Positions 8,924 through 19,909 of a DNA stretch of 63,543 nt are shown in pieces. The notes under the pieces are model-generated. The model was not told the origin of the DNA. It did no database searches and saw only the letters and a program-made list of their open reading frames with translations. Numbering within the stretch: the stretch's first letter is position 1; every line of letters begins with the position of its first letter. Source of the stretch: an uncultured Gammaproteobacteria bacterium (lineage in GTDB: Bacteria; Pseudomonadota; Gammaproteobacteria; Steroidobacterales; Woeseiaceae). The stretch lies in NCBI GenBank assembly GCA_937899415.1, contig CALBPI010000088.1:1-63543 (forward strand), given 5' to 3'. Both the position numbers and the translations under genes were made by a program.

Positions 8924-11900
8924 CTACCGCGTCAAACGCAGCACGACACGTCGGTTGGCCGCCCGGCCTTCCGCTGTGTCGTTGCTCGCGATGGGATCAT
9001 CCTCGCCGTAGCCCGCCACCGTCATCTGTTCGCGCGGGACACCGCGTTCCTCGAGTGCATTCCGAACGCTGCGCGCACGGCGCTCTGACAAGCCACGGTT
9101 GTAATCGGCGTTACCCCGATCATCGGTATAACCCGCCACTTCAACGATCACCGACGGATTACTCCTGAGCGTCTTGGCCGCCGCGTCGAGCTCTGATTCC
9201 GCACCCGACAGCAGCCGGTCCGAATTCGTTTCGAAGTTCACGCTGGGCAAGCGTATCTCGACGATGCTCTCGCGAATGACCTCACAGCCTCTGCTGTCGA
9301 CAACGGCGCCTTCTGCCGTATCGGGGCAGGCATCAACGCCGTCGAGCACGCCGTCGCCATCGCTGTCTTGAGCGCAGCCTTTCTCGTCGACTACAGTGCC
9401 GGCCGGTGTATTGGGACAGGCGTCAGCCTCGTCGTTTACGCCATCACCGTCACGGTCGACAGGCAATGCGCAGCCCGTGGCATCTACAGCGGTGCCAGCG
9501 GGTGTGCCCGGGCATTGGTCCGTGTCGTCATAGACGCCATCGCCGTCACTGTCTACCGGCAAGGCCGCAAGCGGCGATGAACGATCGCGCTCACCGAACT
9601 GCCAGCCCACCGAGATGCCCGCGAACCAGGCGTCGCGGTCGTACCAGTCGACGGTACCGCGCACGAACCAGGGTGAGTCACCGAGATCGACATCGACGCC
9701 CGCGCCGAATGCGAGCTGGATGGAGCTCTGCTTGTCGAAAGGAATGGGCGCACCCGAGCCGCTGTTGCGGATCGTCGACAGACCGACCTTGCCGAACGGG
9801 CGCACGCGCTTATCGGTACGCAGGCGGTAGCCCGCCATGAGCGAGGGCACCTTGTAGCTGATCGCCGCATCGGGGAACGCCGCCGCGATGGCCGGGTTGC
9901 GGTTGGTGATGCCCGCCTCGCCGAGGTCGGCGTAGTTGAGCTCGGCGAACCAGTGTTCCGTGAACTGGCGGCCAAGCGTGACCTGCCAGCCCGAGTCGTG
10001 GTTCTCGTCGGCATCATGGATGAAGTTGTTGGCGGCTTCGTCGGGCGAAACGTAGGAGTAACCGAGGCCCGCAGCCACGTACCAGCAACCCGCGTCGTCG
10101 CCATCGTCGATGGCCTGCGCGCAGTCCTTCTCGGCGCGCGCCGCGGGCACCGCGAGCACAAACAGTACGAGCGTTGCGGCTGCATGGCGGTGCAGACGTC
10201 GCTGCACCGCGAGCATGAGGCCGAGCGCCAGCAGGAACACCAGTCCGATGCTGCCGGTGCCCGATCCCGTCACAGCGGTCTCGAGCTCGCCGTCCGACTC
10301 GAGCCGGTCCAGCACGCCATTGCCATCGGCGTCGGCATCACCCTCAAGCTCATCATCGATACCGTCGTTATCGCTGTCGGGATCGATGTAATCGGGCAAG
10401 CCGTCACCATCGGTGTCGACGGGGTTGGTCGCGTCGGGGCCTGCTTCAGTTTCATCGTCGATGCCGTCATTGTCGCTGTCCGTGTCATTGACGTCGGGGA
10501 TACCGTCGCCGTCTGTGTCGCCGCTACCTTCCACGTCGTCGGGGATGCCGTCGCCATCGGCGTCGGGCAAGGTGCCGAAACCGTCGGCCTGGTCGGCGCC
10601 GTCTGCGATGCCATCGCCGTCGCTGTCGGTGGTGTCATCGATGACGCCGTCACCATCACCGTCGAGCGGACCAAACGGTGTGCCTGCGATATCGGGGGTG
10701 CCATCACCGTCGCTGTCGGTTTCGCGCCAGTCGCCGATGCCGTCCGTGTCCGAGTCTATCGGCATCACGATGCTGCCCTCGTTGTTGACGAGGTCATCGA
10801 TAAGGCCGTCGGCATTCGCGTCAGGGCCACCGCCTTCGACGACATCGGGGATGCTGTCGTTGTCGGCGTCGAGATCGATGAAGTCGGGCGCCCCGTCACC
10901 ATCGGTGTCGGTCACCTGTGCCGCGTCATCGACGCCGTCACCGTTGCCGTCCGCCCCCATCGTGAGGTCTACATCGAACACGTCATTGATTTGATCGCCG
11001 TCCGCATCGGCCATCACGTCTAGATCGGCTTCGACGGTATCGGGAATGCCATCGTTGTCACTGTCGATATCGATCGCATCACGCAAGCCGTCTCCATCGC
11101 TGTCGACGACCACGGTCGCGTCAGCAACACCGTCACCGTTACTGTCGGTGGCGCCCGGCACGGTATCGACGTCGTAGCCGTCATCGATGCCGTCGCCGTC
11201 GCTGTCGATGCCCGTAGCAATGACATCTTCTACGAAGTCAGGAATGCCGTCGTCGTCGCTGTCGGGATCAAGGAAGTCGGCGATGCCGTCGCCGTCGCTA
11301 TCCGCATCACCCTCAATCGCATCCGGAGTACCGTCGTTATCGGAGTCTGGGTCTATGGTGTCGACCAGGCCGTCACCATCGCTGTCGACAGGCATGCCCG
11401 GCATCGGGCCCGCCTCGTCGGCATCCGGGATGCCGTCGTTATCCGAGTCGGGGTCGAGCGCGTCGATGATGCCGTCACCATCGGTGTCACCGGTTTCGAC
11501 GCCATCGGGGATGCCGTCGCCATCCGAGTCATCGCTGGCCGGGTCTGTACCGTTGGCGATCTCGTCGCCGTCGCTCACGCCGTCGTTGTCGGTGTCGCAG
11601 GTGGCCACGGTGTTGTCGGGCACGCACGGATCGCTGTCAGCTCCCGCATCGGGCTCGACCGGAACCGCCGTGGTCGGCGTGCCGAAGTCCGCGGCGCCAT
11701 CGCCGTCACTGTCGAGGCAACCCTGGCCCGGGAAGTTGGGTACGCAGGGGTCCACAGGATCGGCGTCGTTGCCGTCCGTGATGCCGTCGCCGTCGCTGTC
11801 GATCTGGTCGTCGGTGCCGTTGCCCGAGGTCGGGTTGGTGCCGTCGTTCAAGATCTCTGCACCGTCGTCGATGCCGCCGTCGTCGCTATCCGTGTCGAGC

Positions 11901-14900
11901 GGATCTGTGGCACCACTGCCACCGAGCTGGCCGATACCGTCCTGCTCATTACCGTCGGTCAGGCCATCGCCATCCGTGTCGGCATTGAGCGGATCGGTTT
12001 CGCCGCTGCCCGACGTCCCCGTGCCACCAATGGTGTTGGCAGTCGCACCATCGCCGTTGGCGTCTTCGAGACCGTCCTGAAGGCCATCGTTGTCCGTATC
12101 AGCGTCGGTCGGATCCGTGGTCGTTGAGGGATCGGCGTCGACCGTGAAGTTTCCGGCGCCCGTGTCGGTACCCGCGACCGGAACACCGTTGACGTCGCTC
12201 ACGGTCGGCGCGATAGGCGTTGTGACGCCCGTCTCGAGGCCGTCGCTCAGACCGTCGCCGTCGCTGTCTGCCGCATTCGGGTTGGTTTCATCGCCCGTGT
12301 TCGGCAGGCCGTCGGCGCCCACGACTTCGTCGCCATCGCTGACACCGTCGTCGTCGGTATCAGCATCGAGCGGGTTCGTATCGCCCGCATTGATGAACGC
12401 GTCGTTGCCTGTTTCATCACCGTCGTCGATGCCGTCGTTGTCCGTGTCGGGGTCGTCAGGGTCCGTGCCCAGAATGGCTTCCTGCGCGTTGGACAGGCCA
12501 TCGCCATCAGGGTCGGCCGCCGCGTCATCAGCGCCGTTGCCCGACACGGGCAACGTGCCGTCGGCCAGCACCTCAGTGCCGTCCTCAGTGCCACCGTCGT
12601 CACTGGCCGTGGCGAGCGGTTCGGTCGGGCCCAGGCCCGCAAGCGGTCCTGTGCCTGCGGCTTCTTCGCCGTCGAACAGGCCGTCGCCGTCGGTGTCGCG
12701 GTTGTTGGGATCGGTTTCGCCCGAACCCGCATTGCCCGTGCCGCCGATGGTATTGACCGTGGCACCGTCACCGGTGGCGTCCTCGATGCCGTCGAGAAGA
12801 CCGTCATTGTCGCTATCGGGGTCGGTCGGATCGGTCACCGTGCTCGGGTCCGCATCGGGCACGTAGTTCGCCGAACCCGTGTCGGTGCCCATGTAGGCGA
12901 CACCGGTACCGTCGCTCGTGCCACCCGCGACCGGTGCGGTCACACCGATCTCAGTACCGTCGTTGATGCCGTCATCGTCGGTGTCGGCATTCAGCGGGTC
13001 GGTTTCGTCGCCGTTGTTGGCGACGCCGTCGGCGCCCAGCGTCTCGGCGCCGTCGCCGATGCCGTCGTCGTCGGTGTCGGCGTCAAGCGGATTCGTGTCG
13101 CCCGCATCGAGCGAACCGTCGTTGCCTACTTCCGCGCCGTCGTCGAGACCGTCGTTGTCGCTGTCGGCGTCATCGGGGTCGGTTCCGAGTACCGCTTCCT
13201 GTGCGTTCGACAGGCCATCGCCGTCAGGATCGGCCGCGGCATCGTCAGCACCGTTGCCCGACAGCGGGTTCGTCGCGTCAGCCAGCACCTCGGTGCCGTC
13301 CTGCGTGCCGCCGTCGTCGGAGTCGGCGTCGAGCGGATCGGTGGTGCCCAGGCCCGCGAGCGGGCCCGTGCCGTTCACTTCGTCGCCGTCATTGAGGCCG
13401 TCGCTATCGGTGTCGGCCTGGTTCGGATCGCTTTCGCCCGAGCCTGCGCTCGCGCTGTCACCAATCGTGTTCAGCGTCTGGCCGTCGCCGTTGGCGTCCT
13501 CGACACCATCGTCGAGACCGTCGTCATCGCTGTCAGCGTCGGTTGGGTCTGTGGTCGTCGCGGGATCCGCGTCGCCCGTGAAGCCCGGCGCCGTGCCGTC
13601 GTAGGCAATGCCCGAGCCGTCGCTGACGCCACCCGCAACACCCGGCGTGGCCACGCCGGCCTCGATGCCGTCGTTGATGCCGTCGCCGTCTGTGTCCGTG
13701 TTCAGCGGATCCGTTGGCCCGTAGCCTGTGAGCGGACCCGTGCCGTCGACCTCGGTGCCATCAGAAAGACCATCGTCGTCACTGTCAGCGTCGAGCGGAT
13801 CGGTTTCGCCGGCGCCCAGCACGCCATCGCTGCCGGCTTCTTCGCCGTCGCTAAGGCCGTCGTCATCGGAGTCGGCGTCGTTGGGGTCGGTGCCGAGCGC
13901 GCCTTCGAGCGGATCGGAGATGCCGTCGCCATCGCTGTCGACCGCGTCATCGAGACCGTTGCCGGGTGTCGGGTCCGTGCCGTCCGTCAGGACCTCGGCG
14001 CCGTCGAGTGCGCCGCCGTCGTCGGTGTCCGTGTCGAGCGGATTGGTGTTGCCGATGCCTGTGAGCGGACCCGTCGCATTGACTTCGTCGCCGTCGCTGA
14101 GGCCGTCGCCATCGGTATCGCTGTTGCCGGGATCGGTTTCACCGCTGCCCGCAGCGCCACCCGTGCCACCAATCGAGTTGACCGTCTGGCCGTCGCCGTT
14201 CGCGTCTTCAACGCCATCGTCGAGACCATCGCCATCGGTGTCCGCGGCAAGCGGGTTCGTGGTCGTGCTCGGATCAGCGTCGCCATCAAAGGCACCGTCC
14301 GTGCCACTAATGGGACCCGCACCGTCAGGATCGGCGACGCCAGCCACGCGACCCAATTCGACGCCATCCACAATACCGTCGCTATCGCTGTCGGGATTAC
14401 TCGGGCTGGTTTCACCGGCCTGCTGAATGCCGTCGCCGTTGGCGTCTTCGACGCCGTCGGCCAGGCCATCATCATCGCTGTCGCGGTCGAGCGGGTTGGT
14501 CTCGCCCGGATCGATCGTCGCATCGCCGCCCGTTTCGACACCGTCGGGAATACCGTCGGCATCGCTGTCGGGGTTGTTGATGTCGGTGCCCAGTGCGGCT
14601 TCGTCTGGATCGCTCAGTCCGTCGCCATCGCTATCGTTGGTGCAGCCCGGTGCGGTCGTGGACGGGATGCAGGGGTCGCCGTTGGCAGGATCGGCCTGGT
14701 CGTTGGTGCCGTCGCCATCGGCATCGTTGATCGATGACTCGAGGTAGTCGGGCGTACCGTCACCGTCCGTGTCGGCCGTCGGGCCTTCGACGCTGTCGGG
14801 CGTGCCGTCGCCATCGGTATCCGTCGTGCAGCCCGTGCCGAACTGCGAGGGGACGCAAGGGTCGCCGTCGTTGGCATCGAGCTCGTCGGGCGTGCCGTCG

Positions 14901-17317
14901 CCGTCCGCGTCATTGGTCCCCGACTCAAGGTAGTCGGGCGTGCCGTCGCCGTCCGCGTCGTTACTTGCGCCGCCCTCTGCAGACGTGTCCGTGCCATCGT
15001 TGTCGTCGTCGGTGTCGCGCCAGTCGCGGTCCGCATCACCGTCAAGGTTCTGCAATGGCGCGTTGCCGCCGATTGCATTGAGCGGATCGGGCGCTGTCGT
15101 CGTGTCAAAGTTGTCGTTGAGCCCGTCGCCGTCGGCATCGGCATTGCCAGGCGCAGGTGTAATGTCAGCCACGCCGTCGTTGTCGGCATCGAAACCTTCT
15201 ATCGCATCCGCAACGCCGTCGTTGTCGCTATCGTCGTCGAGGTAGTCGGGCTGGTCTGCACCGTCCGTGTTGATGGGCGATAGTGCGGCACCGCCCTGAT
15301 CAGGGTCGTAGGCATCATCAATGCCGTCGCCGTCCGTGTCCGTGCCCGTCGGCGGGACGTAACCCGCCTCGGTCTGGGCCTCGATGTTGTCGACGATGCC
15401 GTCATTGTCGCTGTCGATATCGCGCAGGTTCGGGACGCCGTCGCCATCACTGTCACCCGCGCCGTCGGTGGTGTCGGGAATGCCGTCGTTGTCGTCATCA
15501 TCGTCATTGATATCGATGATGCCGTCGCCGTCGGTATCCGTGCCCAGCACGCCGGTATCCGTGCGCACAACGGAGGCACCCACCGCGTCGATCTGATCTG
15601 TGTATTCGACGCTTACGCCGTTGCCCTCGCCCGCGTTCAGCGTGCCATCGTTGTTGGGGCCGGCGACCGCTGAGGCGGTAGGCACATTGGCCGTAAACGT
15701 GCCCGTGTTGGGTCCCGTTTCCGTGAGCACGACCTGCTCGATCTCGCCCGTCGTCGTGTTGATCACGTCGACGCCGACTGACTCGACAATACCGGCGTCG
15801 TTGTTGAGGTCGCTGTCAGTGACCGTGACCGAAACCGCGTCCCCTATCACCGTGATGTCAGGGATGTCGACGCTGCCGTCACTGCCCGTGATCAGCGCGT
15901 CGCCCGAGGTCACGTAGACGAGCGTCGAGGTCGTGGCAGTAAAGCCGTAAACATAGGTATCGATGAAGCGGTCGTTGCCGAAGCCCGTTCCCGAGAAGTT
16001 GCCCCAGGTGTGGCGTCCGGCGCTCGTGTTCGAGAGCTCGCCGTCGGGCAGTGTTGTCGTGCCACCGGCGGCCCCGCCCAGGATCGTGACGTCATCCCAG
16101 AACACACGCGTCGGCTGCGGCGTGTCGGTTTCATCGACGAGAAAGATGGTCAGGCCGTCTTCGGTGCCGCCACTGGTTTCGGCGTCAAAGGCCACGAAGT
16201 GGTACTCGCCCATGCGCACGCTGATGCGCGCGCTGTAGACGCCGTCGCCCAGCGTGGCACCGGTCGCATCGGTGCCGTCCCAGGCGACGCTGTTGGCGCC
16301 CACAGCAACGGGGCCCAGAAGCAGTCGGTCGCCCGCATTGCCGAACACGCCGTCGCCGTCCACGTCGATCGTGATGGCGTAGGTGCCGGCAACGTCAGAC
16401 GTGAACTCGAAAAACCCCGTGTCCTGCACACCGATGGTGTCGCCCGGCGAGATGCCGCTGTCGACACCGGCATCATCAATGAATCGAATGTCCGTGATGA
16501 CGGGCGGCAATGCCGGCTGCGGCAGCGCCACGTCAGGAACGCTCGTGTAGATCGGAAACTGGTAGGTGACGGCGTTGCCCGCAAGCTCTGTCGAGTAACC
16601 CGAGTTCGGTGCGTCTACACCGATGTCGTTGGCCACGATGTAGTAGACGAAGCCCGCGAAGTTGTTGAGGTCGAGCTGCCAGACGTAGTTCGTGTTGGGA
16701 CGCCCGCCCGGGACGAGCGCGTAGAAGTCGGCGTCCGTGGCCGCGGAGACGTCGAAGGCACCCGCGTTGATGTTCCAGCTGTAGGCCCAGAGGCGACCGT
16801 CATCGGCCGTCGGGTCCGGGTCGTCGGTGCTGCCAGGCGGCGTCACCGTCACGTCGTAGCGGCGCAGGATGCTGTCGTTGTTGCCCGTCTCGCTCGTGTT
16901 CTCGAGGATGATCCGGTAAGTACCCGTCGTCGTTGCCGTGTATTGCGCCGGGTTGGTCAGCGGCGCTGTCATGGGGTCGTTGCAGGCCACGTTGCCGCTG
17001 GTCAGCGACTGCGTGAAGACACTGGTGTCGGTCGGGTCGAAGATCTCGATGAAGAGGTCGTCGCTGTCCGTGTTGCCGCACAGCGAGTTATTGATGATCT
17101 CGTTGGCCGTCGTGTTGTCGACGAACAGGGACTGCGAATTGGCGTCGATGGCAAAGCCGCGGTCGAGCGCGCGTTCGGCGTCGAACAAGGGCTGGTTGAT
17201 GCCGATCTGGGCCGAGCCTTCGGCCAGCGCCTGGGGTGACGCGATGCAGGCTCCTGCCAGGATCATTGCGGTCAGTGAACGGATCCGGCGAGCGGGCGAC
17301 GAAATCTTCTTCTGCAT
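8924..17317 (-). CDS. Giant thrombospondin type-3 repeat protein fused in frame to an OmpA-family protein
   Basis: 2,797 codons from an ATG at 17317 (GGGAGAAG upstream; a GTG directly before it is possible). Order: signal peptide ending ASPQALA; non-repetitive adhesin-like region to about residue 590; then about 1,750 residues of Asp-rich TSP3-type calcium-binding repeats ([16 protein letters not shown]). Next, around residues 2347-2372, comes a Gly/Ser motif, a hydrophobic helix ([15 protein letters not shown]) and RRLHRH, like a tripartite C-terminal sorting signal. It continues without a stop into a second signal peptide ([14 protein letters not shown]), an eight-strand-type OmpA beta-barrel, three more TSP3 motifs and a C-terminal OmpA peptidoglycan-binding domain ([24 protein letters not shown]). 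Likely role: cell-surface adhesion or envelope anchoring. The two halves look like separate ancestral genes. Confidence 0.88.
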   Translation of the reverse strand: MQKKISSPARRIRSLTAMILAGACIASPQALAEGSAQIGINQPLFDAERALDRGFAIDANSQSLFVDNTTANEIINNSLCGNTDSDDLFIEIFDPTDTSVFTQSLTSGNVACNDPMTAPLTNPAQYTATTTGTYRIILENTSETGNNDSILRRYDVTVTPPGSTDDPDPTADDGRLWAYSWNINAGAFDVSAATDADFYALVPGGRPNTNYVWQLDLNNFAGFVYYIVANDIGVDAPNSGYSTELAGNAVTYQFPIYTSVPDVALPQPALPPVITDIRFIDDAGVDSGISPGDTIGVQDTGFFEFTSDVAGTYAITIDVDGDGVFGNAGDRLLLGPVAVGANSVAWDGTDATGATLGDGVYSARISVRMGEYHFVAFDAETSGGTEDGLTIFLVDETDTPQPTRVFWDDVTILGGAAGGTTTLPDGELSNTSAGRHTWGNFSGTGFGNDRFIDTYVYGFTATTSTLVYVTSGDALITGSDGSVDIPDITVIGDAVSVTVTDSDLNNDAGIVESVGVDVINTTTGEIEQVVLTETGPNTGTFTANVPTASAVAGPNNDGTLNAGEGNGVSVEYTDQIDAVGASVVRTDTGVLGTDTDGDGIIDINDDDDDNDGIPDTTDGAGDSDGDGVPNLRDIDSDNDGIVDNIEAQTEAGYVPPTGTDTDGDGIDDAYDPDQGGAALSPINTDGADQPDYLDDDSDNDGVADAIEGFDADNDGVADITPAPGNADADGDGLNDNFDTTTAPDPLNAIGGNAPLQNLDGDADRDWRDTDDDNDGTDTSAEGGASNDADGDGTPDYLESGTNDADGDGTPDELDANDGDPCVPSQFGTGCTTDTDGDGTPDSVEGPTADTDGDGTPDYLESSINDADGDGTNDQADPANGDPCIPSTTAPGCTNDSDGDGLSDPDEAALGTDINNPDSDADGIPDGVETGGDATIDPGETNPLDRDSDDDGLADGVEDANGDGIQQAGETSPSNPDSDSDGIVDGVELGRVAGVADPDGAGPISGTDGAFDGDADPSTTTNPLAADTDGDGLDDGVEDANGDGQTVNSIGGTGGAAGSGETDPGNSDTDGDGLSDGDEVNATGPLTGIGNTNPLDTDTDDGGALDGAEVLTDGTDPTPGNGLDDAVDSDGDGISDPLEGALGTDPNDADSDDDGLSDGEEAGSDGVLGAGETDPLDADSDDDGLSDGTEVDGTGPLTGYGPTDPLNTDTDGDGINDGIEAGVATPGVAGGVSDGSGIAYDGTAPGFTGDADPATTTDPTDADSDDDGLDDGVEDANGDGQTLNTIGDSASAGSGESDPNQADTDSDGLNDGDEVNGTGPLAGLGTTDPLDADSDDGGTQDGTEVLADATNPLSGNGADDAAADPDGDGLSNAQEAVLGTDPDDADSDNDGLDDGAEVGNDGSLDAGDTNPLDADTDDDGIGDGAETLGADGVANNGDETDPLNADTDDDGINDGTEIGVTAPVAGGTSDGTGVAYMGTDTGSANYVPDADPSTVTDPTDPDSDNDGLLDGIEDATGDGATVNTIGGTGNAGSGETDPNNRDTDGDGLFDGEEAAGTGPLAGLGPTEPLATASDDGGTEDGTEVLADGTLPVSGNGADDAAADPDGDGLSNAQEAILGTDPDDPDTDNDGIDDGDETGNDAFINAGDTNPLDADTDDDGVSDGDEVVGADGLPNTGDETNPNAADSDGDGLSDGLETGVTTPIAPTVSDVNGVPVAGTDTGAGNFTVDADPSTTTDPTDADTDNDGLQDGLEDANGDGATANTIGGTGTSGSGETDPLNADTDGDGLTDGNEQDGIGQLGGSGATDPLDTDSDDGGIDDGAEILNDGTNPTSGNGTDDQIDSDGDGITDGNDADPVDPCVPNFPGQGCLDSDGDGAADFGTPTTAVPVEPDAGADSDPCVPDNTVATCDTDNDGVSDGDEIANGTDPASDDSDGDGIPDGVETGDTDGDGIIDALDPDSDNDGIPDADEAGPMPGMPVDSDGDGLVDTIDPDSDNDGTPDAIEGDADSDGDGIADFLDPDSDDDGIPDFVEDVIATGIDSDGDGIDDGYDVDTVPGATDSNGDGVADATVVVDSDGDGLRDAIDIDSDNDGIPDTVEADLDVMADADGDQINDVFDVDLTMGADGNGDGVDDAAQVTDTDGDGAPDFIDLDADNDSIPDVVEGGGPDANADGLIDDLVNNEGSIVMPIDSDTDGIGDWRETDSDGDGTPDIAGTPFGPLDGDGDGVIDDTTDSDGDGIADGADQADGFGTLPDADGDGIPDDVEGSGDTDGDGIPDVNDTDSDNDGIDDETEAGPDATNPVDTDGDGLPDYIDPDSDNDGIDDELEGDADADGNGVLDRLESDGELETAVTGSGTGSIGLVFLLALGLMLAVQRRLHRHAAATLVLFVLAVPAARAEKDCAQAIDDGDDAGCWYVAAGLGYSYVSPDEAANNFIHDADENHDSGWQVTLGRQFTEHWFAELNYADLGEAGITNRNPAIAAAFPDAAISYKVPSLMAGYRLRTDKRVRPFGKVGLSTIRNSGSGAPIPFDKQSSIQLAFGAGVDVDLGDSPWFVRGTVDWYDRDAWFAGISVGWQFGERDRSSPLAALPVDSDGDGVYDDTDQCPGTPAGTAVDATGCALPVDRDGDGVNDEADACPNTPAGTVVDEKGCAQDSDGDGVLDGVDACPDTAEGAVVDSRGCEVIRESIVEIRLPSVNFETNSDRLLSGAESELDAAAKTLRSNPSVIVEVAGYTDDRGNADYNRGLSERRARSVRNALEERGVPREQMTVAGYGEDDPIASNDTAEGRAANRRVVLRLTR
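11830..14560 (-). repeat. Higher-order tandem repeat inside the TSP3 region (about 238 residues per unit)
   Basis: Within the giant gene the short Asp-rich motifs are arranged into long units of about 705-720 bp. The landmark [16 protein letters not shown] or a variant, followed by SGETDP, recurs at about 14170, 13465, 12745 and 12030. Each unit then carries GTGPL, SDDGGTxDGTEVL, a [19 protein letters not shown]-type block, a GNDG block and a [12 protein letters not shown] block. The copies differ by many substitutions, so the expansion is not recent throughout. Confidence 0.8.
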
Positions 17318-17704
17318 CACGGACAGCTTCTCCCTGTGTCCCTGGAGCCCGCCGCGCCTCGCGGCAAGCCGCGCCCGGAGGCGCGAATTGCACATAATGT
17401 ATGCCAATTGGATGGGCGGCCGGCGAGAACCAGGTCTCGTTTTGGCCATGCCGCAGCCGCAGCATAGCGATGTAAACGCCTAATTACCCAGTGATTCTGC
17501 GGTTTACATGCAGGTTACGTGAGCCCGGTCACGGCGCGGCGCCCGCCCAGGCGTGCACCCGTCACCCTGGGGGTGCGTCCTACTTTGCGGCGATTCGGCC
17601 GCTATGGGGGTGAACAGATGCCACGTCACGTCTGACAGCCGGCCCCGCTTCGGGCAAAATGACAGGCGGACGCCCGAAGCGAACCTCCAAAGCAAAGGCC
17701 ACGG
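17318..17704. other. Intergenic region between the giant gene and the response regulator
   Basis: 387 bp between divergent genes. It should hold promoters for both. Visible structure is a 6-bp inverted repeat (GCACCC 17555-17560, GGGTGC 17571-17576) and a longer one at 17646-17681. No convincing -35/-10 pair or coding frame was found. Confidence 0.5.
17646..17681. promoter_or_regulatory. 10-bp perfect inverted repeat upstream of the response regulator
   Basis: CGCTTCGGGC (17646-17655) and GCCCGAAGCG (17672-17681) are perfect inverted arms separated by 16 bp, ending 23 bp before the ATG of the LuxR-type regulator. It could be an autoregulatory operator or a 5'-UTR hairpin. There is no T-tract, so a terminator is unlikely. 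Confidence 0.5.
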
Positions 17705-18364
17705 ATGAACCAGCCCGAGCTCAACCCCGATGCTGCACTCACAGTCCTCGTCGTGGACAACCACGCCGTGGTTCGCCGTGGCGTGGTCTCCGTGATCCAG
17801 GCACGCTTTCCCAGCGCCACCATTATCGAGGCAGAGAACCAGGCCGATGCCCTGCGCCTCGCCGAGTCCGAGCAGCCCGACTTGCTGCTGCTGGACGTGG
17901 ACCTCGGGGACGGCAGCGGCATCGAGGTACTCGACCGCGTCGTCGCGCTGGGTTACCCCACCCGAACGGTGATGCTCACGGTCTTCCAGGAATTGCGCAT
18001 CGCACAGTCGTGCCTGCAGAAAGGCGCCAGCGGCTACGTGAGCAAGGACTCAGCCGCCGAGCATCTCGAGGAAGCGATCGAATCGGCACTGGCCGGCGAA
18101 GTGTTCCTGAGCCCCGATCTGCGCCGCGATATGCAGGCCGCGTTTGCGGGCCAGGTCGTGCAGGCGCCCCACGAGCAGCTCTCGAAACGCGAGTTCGATG
18201 TCTTCCGTCTCGTAGCCCAGGCCAACACGGCCAAGGAAATCTCACGCCAGCTCGGCATCAGCGAAAAGACGATCGCCACCTACCGCGCTCGGATCGCCGA
18301 GAAAACGGGTCTCAAGACCGCTGCAGAGATCATACGCTACAGCGTGAAAGCCGGCCTCGACTGA
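17705..18364 (+). CDS. NarL/FixJ-type response regulator (REC-LuxR HTH)
   Basis: 219 residues. The receiver domain spans about residues 12-130 with phospho-acceptor Asp64 in LLLLDVDLGDG, the conserved Thr in VMLTVF and the Lys in YVSKDS. The C-terminal LuxR-type helix-turn-helix (about 155-215) has LSKREFDVFRLVAQANTAKEI and ISEKTIATYRARI. No histidine kinase is encoded nearby. A 10-bp inverted repeat lies directly upstream and a REC-EAL gene starts 196 bp downstream on the same strand, so the two may belong to one signalling pathway. The target is not evident; the divergently transcribed giant surface protein is a possible one. Confidence 0.93.
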   Translation: MNQPELNPDAALTVLVVDNHAVVRRGVVSVIQARFPSATIIEAENQADALRLAESEQPDLLLLDVDLGDGSGIEVLDRVVALGYPTRTVMLTVFQELRIAQSCLQKGASGYVSKDSAAEHLEEAIESALAGEVFLSPDLRRDMQAAFAGQVVQAPHEQLSKREFDVFRLVAQANTAKEISRQLGISEKTIATYRARIAEKTGLKTAAEIIRYSVKAGLD

Positions 18365-18394
18365 GTCCGACCCGCCTCTTTTGACAATAATTTG

Positions 18395-18417
18395 GGGGGC
18401 TGTCAGCAACAGTCCCC
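18395..18417 (+). terminator. Hairpin after the response regulator, possible weak terminator
   Basis: GGGGGCTGT (18395-18403) pairs with ACAGTCCCC (18409-18417) across a 5-nt loop with one G-U pair. There is no T-tract, so termination is uncertain; it could equally be a leader structure of the REC-EAL gene. Confidence 0.35.
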
Positions 18418-18559
18418 ACAATACGTCGCCAATCGGCCCTCTGTTCATGGGGGCGCCCCCAACCGAATATGGGTACCCAGCAACACCTACGACGCACACT
18501 TGCGGGTGATTGCATCTCGAGATGCCACGGACGGCGACTCGCAAACCAGGGATGGGGTC

Positions 18560-19780
18560 ATGAAGACACAGACGGTACTTACGAGTCGAAAGCCGCAGCC
18601 CGGCACGATGTTGATCATCGACGACGACGCGGGCATTCGCGGGCTGATTCGGTCGGTCGCCGAACGACAGGGATTCGAAGTTACCGACTGTGGGCGCAGC
18701 GAAGACGCGGCAGACGCCGCCGAAGAACGCGCCCCGGCCGTCATCACGCTCGACCTCAGCATGCCCGGTTGCGACGGCATCGAGGTGCTGCGACAACTTT
18801 CTGCAAAGCGTATCCGTGCCCGCATCTATCTGATCAGCGGTTTGTGCAAACGTGTGCTTGCCACGGCCAGCGACCTCGCGCACACGCTCGACCTTGACGT
18901 CGCGGGCACGCTGCGAAAGCCGTTTGACATTGCGCAACTGCGTGCCCTGCTCGCCGAAGAGTGGCGTTTCGAGAAGGTGCTCACGGCCGCCGATTTACGC
19001 CACGGCATCGAACGCGGCGAGCTCGTGGTGCACTACCAGCCGCGCGTCAAACGGCATGGCGAGCGCTGGGTGATCTCTGGCGTGGAGGCGCTGTGCCGCT
19101 GGCAGCACGCGCAGCACGGTCTCGTGATGCCCGACGCCTTTATTCCCATCGCCGAGCGCTCCGGCGCCATCGGCGCACTGACCAACTATGTGCTCCGCGA
19201 AACCATCGAGCAGTTGGCCCGCTGGGAGGCAGCGGGCCATCGGCTCACGGCCAGCGTCAATATTTCCGGCGCCCTGCTCGGTGATCTGGAGCTACCCGAC
19301 AGACTGGCCACGATGCTCAGCACGCACGGGCTCACACCGGACCGACTCATCCTCGAGATCACCGAGACTGCGGCCATGGCCGACCCGGCGCTAACCATGG
19401 ACATCCTCACGCGGCTGCGCGTCAAAGGCTTCGATGTCGCCATGGACGACTTCGGCATCGGGTTCTCGTCGATGCAGCACCTGTTCCGCCTGCCGTTCAG
19501 TGAGCTCAAGATCGACAAGTCCTTTGTGCTCGAGATCAGCAAGAGCGCGAACGCGCGGACGCTTGTCTCGGCTCTCGTGGAGCTTGCACACAATTTTGAT
19601 ATGAGCGCGTGCGCAGAAGGTATCGAGGACGAAGACATCCTCGGCTTCCTGACGGACGCCGGCTGCGACACGGGCCAGGGCTTTCTGTTCAGCCCCGCGG
19701 TGCCCGAGCAGGAACTCATCGGGCTCATCGAGTCTGACGCTTTTTCGACGTCACAGGACAAGGTGCCGCATAGCGCCTGA
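18560..19780 (+). CDS. Response regulator with EAL domain (cyclic di-GMP phosphodiesterase)
   Basis: 406 residues from an ATG at 18560 after GGGATGGGGTC. The receiver domain (about 15-135) has the acidic pocket IIDDDAG, phospho-acceptor Asp65 (ITLDLSMPG) and Lys120. The EAL domain (about 145-395) keeps the residues expected of an active enzyme: HYQPRV, the GVEALCRW signature (Glu176), the Asn of SVNISG, LEITE, AMDDFGIGFSS, LKIDKSF, CAEGIED and GQGFLFS. It should hydrolyse c-di-GMP to pGpG in a phosphorylation-controlled way. No GGDEF partner lies in the window. A small GC-rich hairpin follows before the convergent glycosyltransferase gene. Confidence 0.93.
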   Translation: MKTQTVLTSRKPQPGTMLIIDDDAGIRGLIRSVAERQGFEVTDCGRSEDAADAAEERAPAVITLDLSMPGCDGIEVLRQLSAKRIRARIYLISGLCKRVLATASDLAHTLDLDVAGTLRKPFDIAQLRALLAEEWRFEKVLTAADLRHGIERGELVVHYQPRVKRHGERWVISGVEALCRWQHAQHGLVMPDAFIPIAERSGAIGALTNYVLRETIEQLARWEAAGHRLTASVNISGALLGDLELPDRLATMLSTHGLTPDRLILEITETAAMADPALTMDILTRLRVKGFDVAMDDFGIGFSSMQHLFRLPFSELKIDKSFVLEISKSANARTLVSALVELAHNFDMSACAEGIEDEDILGFLTDAGCDTGQGFLFSPAVPEQELIGLIESDAFSTSQDKVPHSA

Positions 19781-19909
19781 GTGACTTTCAACGTGTGCTG
19801 GAGGGACGCCCCGGCAAGGAAGCCGGGCAACCGGGGCAGGCGGCGGCGCAGGGACTGCGCTTCCAGGGACGGAAGCCGTCCTGCCCCGACCCGGCGCGCG
19901 CTCGACGAA

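Noticed and set aside
8924-17317. Many long plus-strand frames opposite the giant gene
   Set aside because: They are mirror images of the Asp/Gly-rich repeat codons, full of Ser/Pro/Val, with no ribosome sites or domains.
18446-18464. Palindrome GGGGGCGCCCCC upstream of the REC-EAL gene
   Set aside because: Simple GC palindrome with no second copy or regulatory context.
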